Shown one piece after another: positions 45,240 to 46,845 of a stretch of 46,845 nt of DNA. Below the pieces are notes generated by a model, which was given only the letters and a program-made list of their open reading frames with translations, was not told the DNA's origin and did not search any database. This DNA comes from Lachnospiraceae bacterium (GTDB taxonomy: Bacteria > Bacillota > Clostridia > Lachnospirales > Lachnospiraceae), in assembly GCA_017540355.1 (NCBI GenBank), contig JAFYBE010000075.1, forward strand, positions 1 through 46,845. The letters run 5' to 3'. The first letter of the stretch is position 1. The number at the start of each line of letters is the position of its first letter. Both the position numbers and the translations under genes were made by a program.

Positions 45240-45808
45240 ATGAAACGGAAGATAAAGATATCGTTTAATTCACCTGTTGTGCTTTATTTTGCCGCAATCA
45301 GTTTTGTGGTACTGATATTGAATTATCTTACTGCAGGGCACAGCAATAAACTGCTGTTTATGACCTGGCATTCAACGCTTAGATCACCCCTTACATATAT
45401 AAGATTCTTTACTCATGTGCTGGGGCATTCAGGCTTTGAACACTTCATCGGCAATATGGCATATATATTGCTTTTAGGCCCGATACTCGAGGAGAAATAC
45501 GGCTCGAAGGTCATACTGGGTGTTATAGCAATAACGGGCCTTATAACGGGATTACTTAACTATATTTTATTCCCAATACGGCTTTGTGCGGTGCAAGCGG
45601 AGTAGTGTTCGCATTTATATTGCTTACATCATTTACTAGTTTTAAATCAGGCGAAATTCCCGTAACATTTATACTTGTTGCCGTAATATTTATTGGTCAG
45701 CAGGTCGTTGAGGGAGTATTCGTACGTGACAATATATCCAATACATCGCATATTTTAGGCGGAATCGTGGGTTCTGCAATAGGATATAATCTCAATAAGA
45801 AAGGGTGA
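45240..45808 (+). pseudogene. Rhomboid-family intramembrane serine protease, frameshifted
   Basis: The first part (45240 to about 45573) encodes the N-terminal membrane segments with the rhomboid signature GHSGFEHFIGNM and GPILEEKYG. The frame then shifts by -1 near 45571-45574 (a TTCCC run); the original frame ends at 45603-45605. In the other frame the protein continues perfectly with CGASGVVFAF, containing the catalytic Ser, and TSHILGGIVGSAIG with the catalytic His. All functional motifs are kept, so loss of a single C in the CCC run (or a sequencing error) is the simplest reading. If real, the gene product is inactive. The sequence around the shift is not a canonical slippery heptamer. 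Confidence 0.85.
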
Positions 45809-45813
45809 TACAG

Positions 45814-46380
45814 ATGTCAAAAATCGATTTTAAGCCCGGTAATATGCTATATCCGCTGCCTGCAATAATGGTAAGCAGTATGAGGGAAGGTGAAAAGCCC
45901 AATATAATCACATTAGCCTGGGCCGGGACCGTATGTTCGGATCCGGCGATGGTATCGATTTCAATACGTCCGTCGAGATATTCATACGATATAATCAAAG
46001 ATACTAAAGAATTTGTCATTAATCTGGTAACGGAAGAGCTTACATATGCCTGTGATTATGCGGGAGTTAAATCGGGACGTGATATTGATAAATTCGATGA
46101 GCTTAAGCTTAATCCGTACGTATCCGAGTATATGAAGACACCTGCAATAGCAGAGAGCCCCGTAAATATATACTGTACGGTTAATGACATTTTGACTTTG
46201 GGTTCGCATGATATGTTTATAGCAACGGTCAAAGGTATAACCGTGGATGATAAATATATGGATGAGAACAATTCATTCAAACTTGATAAAGCAAATTTGA
46301 TGGCATATTCACATGGAGAATATTTTTCGCTGGGTAATAAGTTGGGGTCGTTCGGATATTCCGTAAAGAAGAATAAATAA
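45814..46380 (+). CDS. Flavin reductase-like domain protein (FMN-binding split barrel)
   Basis: A 188-residue protein of the flavin-reductase-like/FlaRed family. The N-terminal PGNMLYPLPAIMVSS, then NIITLAWAGTVCSDPAMVSISIRPSRYSYDII with the FMN-contact residues, and FVINL follow the family pattern. The substrate is unknown; relatives include flavoredoxin-like electron carriers. The ATG at 45814 is chosen because GGGTGA precedes it by 5 bp; a GTG at 45805 lies inside the rhomboid frame. Its end borders a non-coding region, and no + strand terminator is close. Confidence 0.88.
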   Translation: MSKIDFKPGNMLYPLPAIMVSSMREGEKPNIITLAWAGTVCSDPAMVSISIRPSRYSYDIIKDTKEFVINLVTEELTYACDYAGVKSGRDIDKFDELKLNPYVSEYMKTPAIAESPVNIYCTVNDILTLGSHDMFIATVKGITVDDKYMDENNSFKLDKANLMAYSHGEYFSLGNKLGSFGYSVKKNK

Positions 46381-46381
46381 G

Positions 46382-46427
46382 AAAAAAATAAGGCACAACG
46401 TACGAAAAGAGAGGTACTTTGTGCCTT
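46382..46427 (-). terminator. Minus-strand intrinsic terminator of the small RNA candidate
   Basis: Outer stem AAGGCACAA (46390-46398) / TTGTGCCTT (46419-46427), 9 bp perfect, plus inner GTAC / GTAC (46400-46403 / 46414-46417). On the minus strand it is followed by A and seven T residues (complement of 46382-46388). On the + strand no T-run follows, so it terminates leftward transcription only. Confidence 0.88.
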
Positions 46428-46486
46428 GAATATAGACATCCAACTATTCGCAAAAGAATAGTTTAACGAATAGTTATGCACCTCTT
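46382..46486 (-). ncRNA. Candidate small RNA, about 105 nt, minus strand
   Basis: The unit is bounded by a near-consensus minus-strand promoter and a strong minus-strand terminator and contains no credible ORF. Read 5' to 3' on the minus strand: a 5' segment AAGAGGTGCATA, a hairpin with 9 bp arms AACTATTCG / CGAATAGTT (46466-46474 / 46442-46450) and a 16-nt loop, a linker of about 14 nt, then the two-part terminator hairpin with a pyrimidine-rich loop CUCUCUUUUC. That loop (with the preceding C) can pair with the AGAGG at the RNA 5' end, or with GAGG of ribosome binding sites. I do not recognise a known RNA family. The 5' end (46486-46488) is estimated from the promoter. Confidence 0.75.
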
Positions 46487-46493
46487 GATGCAT

Positions 46494-46522
46494 ATATTAT
46501 TACTTAATTAATCTAATGTCAA
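46494..46522 (-). promoter_or_regulatory. Minus-strand promoter of the small RNA candidate
   Basis: On the minus strand: TTGACA (46522-46517), exactly 17 bp, TAATAT (46499-46494). The start would fall at about 46486-46488. The region upstream of the -35 is A/T-rich with T and A runs. An inverted repeat TATGCA / TGCATA overlaps the start site (about 46475-46480 and 46489-46494) and could be an operator. Confidence 0.8.
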
Positions 46523-46643
46523 CCCTAATTTTTCATTAAATTTGTTTAAGATTACATTAAAGCCCTATTTATCAGCAAAATCAAAGAAAATTTTTTTTCA
46601 AAAATAAAAAGAAAATATATCTATAAGCGCTTCGCTAACTCCC

Positions 46644-46678
46644 ATAGTCCCTCTTGGCAAGAGGGACTATTCTCTTTT
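46644..46678 (+). terminator. Strong hairpin with T-rich tail
   Basis: A perfect 12 bp stem (46644-46655 / 46659-46670) with a three-base loop, followed by TCTCTTTT. It could end + strand read-through from the flavin reductase gene, nearly 270 bp upstream, or be part of a dispersed repeat. Confidence 0.65.
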
Positions 46679-46702
46679 CCTCGGGTCCGACGCGCCGTCG
46701 AT

Positions 46703-46760
46703 AAAAATGCCTAGCGGAAAATTTGCTTCGCAAAGTTTGTCCGCAATACAAGGCATTTTT
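46703..46760 (+). terminator. Long two-armed hairpin, probable bidirectional terminator
   Basis: Outer 10 bp stem AAAAATGCCT (46703-46712) / AGGCATTTTT (46751-46760), inner GCGGA (46714-46718) / TCCGC (46740-46744), and a further TTTGC / GCAAA hairpin at the tip. Five T residues end the stem on either strand. It would stop transcription from both sides, for example from a leftward gene beyond the window edge. Confidence 0.6.
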
Positions 46761-46845
46761 ACTCTGTTCCGAATAATGACTCTTTGGTTCGCGAAAGCAA
46801 GTTGGTGGTTTTTTGGTTCCGATTCCGTGTATTTCGCCCGGTAAG

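Larger units (their letters stand above)
46381..46845. other. Non-coding right end with dense secondary structure
   Basis: No convincing protein gene lies in the last 465 bases. The region holds the minus-strand small RNA unit (46382-46522), an A/T-rich stretch (about 46523-46625) with long A and T runs, and then a series of hairpins: 46644-46670, CGACG / CGTCG near 46688-46700, and 46703-46760. The palindrome TTCGCGAA occurs near 46788. The repeated GC-TTCGC short palindromes in the last 220 bases look like a dispersed intergenic repeat or stacked terminators. The nature of the sequence beyond 46760 is not known. Confidence 0.6.

Noticed and set aside
45565-45590. Programmed -1 frameshifting in the rhomboid gene
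   Set aside because: The sequence A-TTC-CCA is not a canonical slippery heptamer and no strong downstream hairpin or stimulatory site is evident; mutation or sequencing error is simpler.
46428-46490. AAGAGGTGCATA at the small RNA 5' end resembling the start of a lysine riboswitch
   Set aside because: The element is far too short, lacks the five-helix core, and no gene follows it on the minus strand.
46056-46493. Minus-strand ORF of 145 codons covering the flavin reductase end and the small RNA
   Set aside because: It is antisense to a clear gene, runs through the small RNA terminator and T-run, and has no ribosome site or recognisable motif.

Overview
The window looks like a chromosomal core-genome segment of a Gram-positive anaerobe of the Clostridia, most likely a Lachnospiraceae member of the Butyrivibrio/Pseudobutyrivibrio type. 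This is inferred from gene content and order (mreBCD-PBP2-minC-rodA-mgsA; miaB-mutS-mutL-miaA; yggS-sepF; recU; rlmH; formate-tetrahydrofolate ligase; an Nfn-type transhydrogenase pair) and from Gram-positive-style ribosome binding sites. All recognised protein genes are on the + strand. They are tightly packed, often with 4-17 bp overlaps. I see no tRNA, rRNA, CRISPR array, transposase, integrase or phage gene.

Layout: (1) 1-2748, the 3' part of fhs, then a zinc-ribbon/TPR membrane protein of unknown role. (2) 2786-5627, promoter, nfnA-nfnB-rlmH and a terminator. (3) 5629-21251, a long run with its own promoter: phoH, ybeY, a MOP-family flippase, two flavoproteins, proB, a 5-formyl-THF cyclo-ligase, miaB, mutS, mutL, miaA and a methionine-gamma-lyase-like PLP enzyme. 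(4) 21269-29753, the cell-shape and wall cluster: a divergent mreB, mreC, mreD, a large class B PBP, minC, rodA, mgsA and a lipoprotein D,D-carboxypeptidase. (5) 29760-30305, a small P-loop protein with its own promoter and terminator. (6) 30328-32950, an HlyD-like membrane protein, yggS, sepF and a strong terminator. (7) 32977-40100, aroB, lspA, rluD, a cytidylate-kinase-like protein, a hybrid histidine kinase, an RluA-family synthase and recU. (8) 40131-45157, a histidine operon behind a perfect-consensus promoter. (9) 45181-46380, a tiny ORF, a frameshifted rhomboid gene and a flavin reductase. (10) 46381-46845, non-coding: a well-formed minus-strand small-RNA unit followed by several strong hairpins.

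The most unusual points are these. A minus-strand small RNA candidate (about 105 nt) has a TTGACA-N17-TAATAT promoter and a two-part terminator hairpin. The histidine operon encodes a HisZ-HisG fusion and a HisF-like barrel that has lost both catalytic aspartates and is fused to HisIE. MinC is present without MinD or MinE, and its MinD-binding RSGQ motif reads LEGE. MgsA carries Glu where the catalytic Asp is expected. MreB has a changed phosphate-2 motif. All identifications come from reading motifs; no database search was possible.
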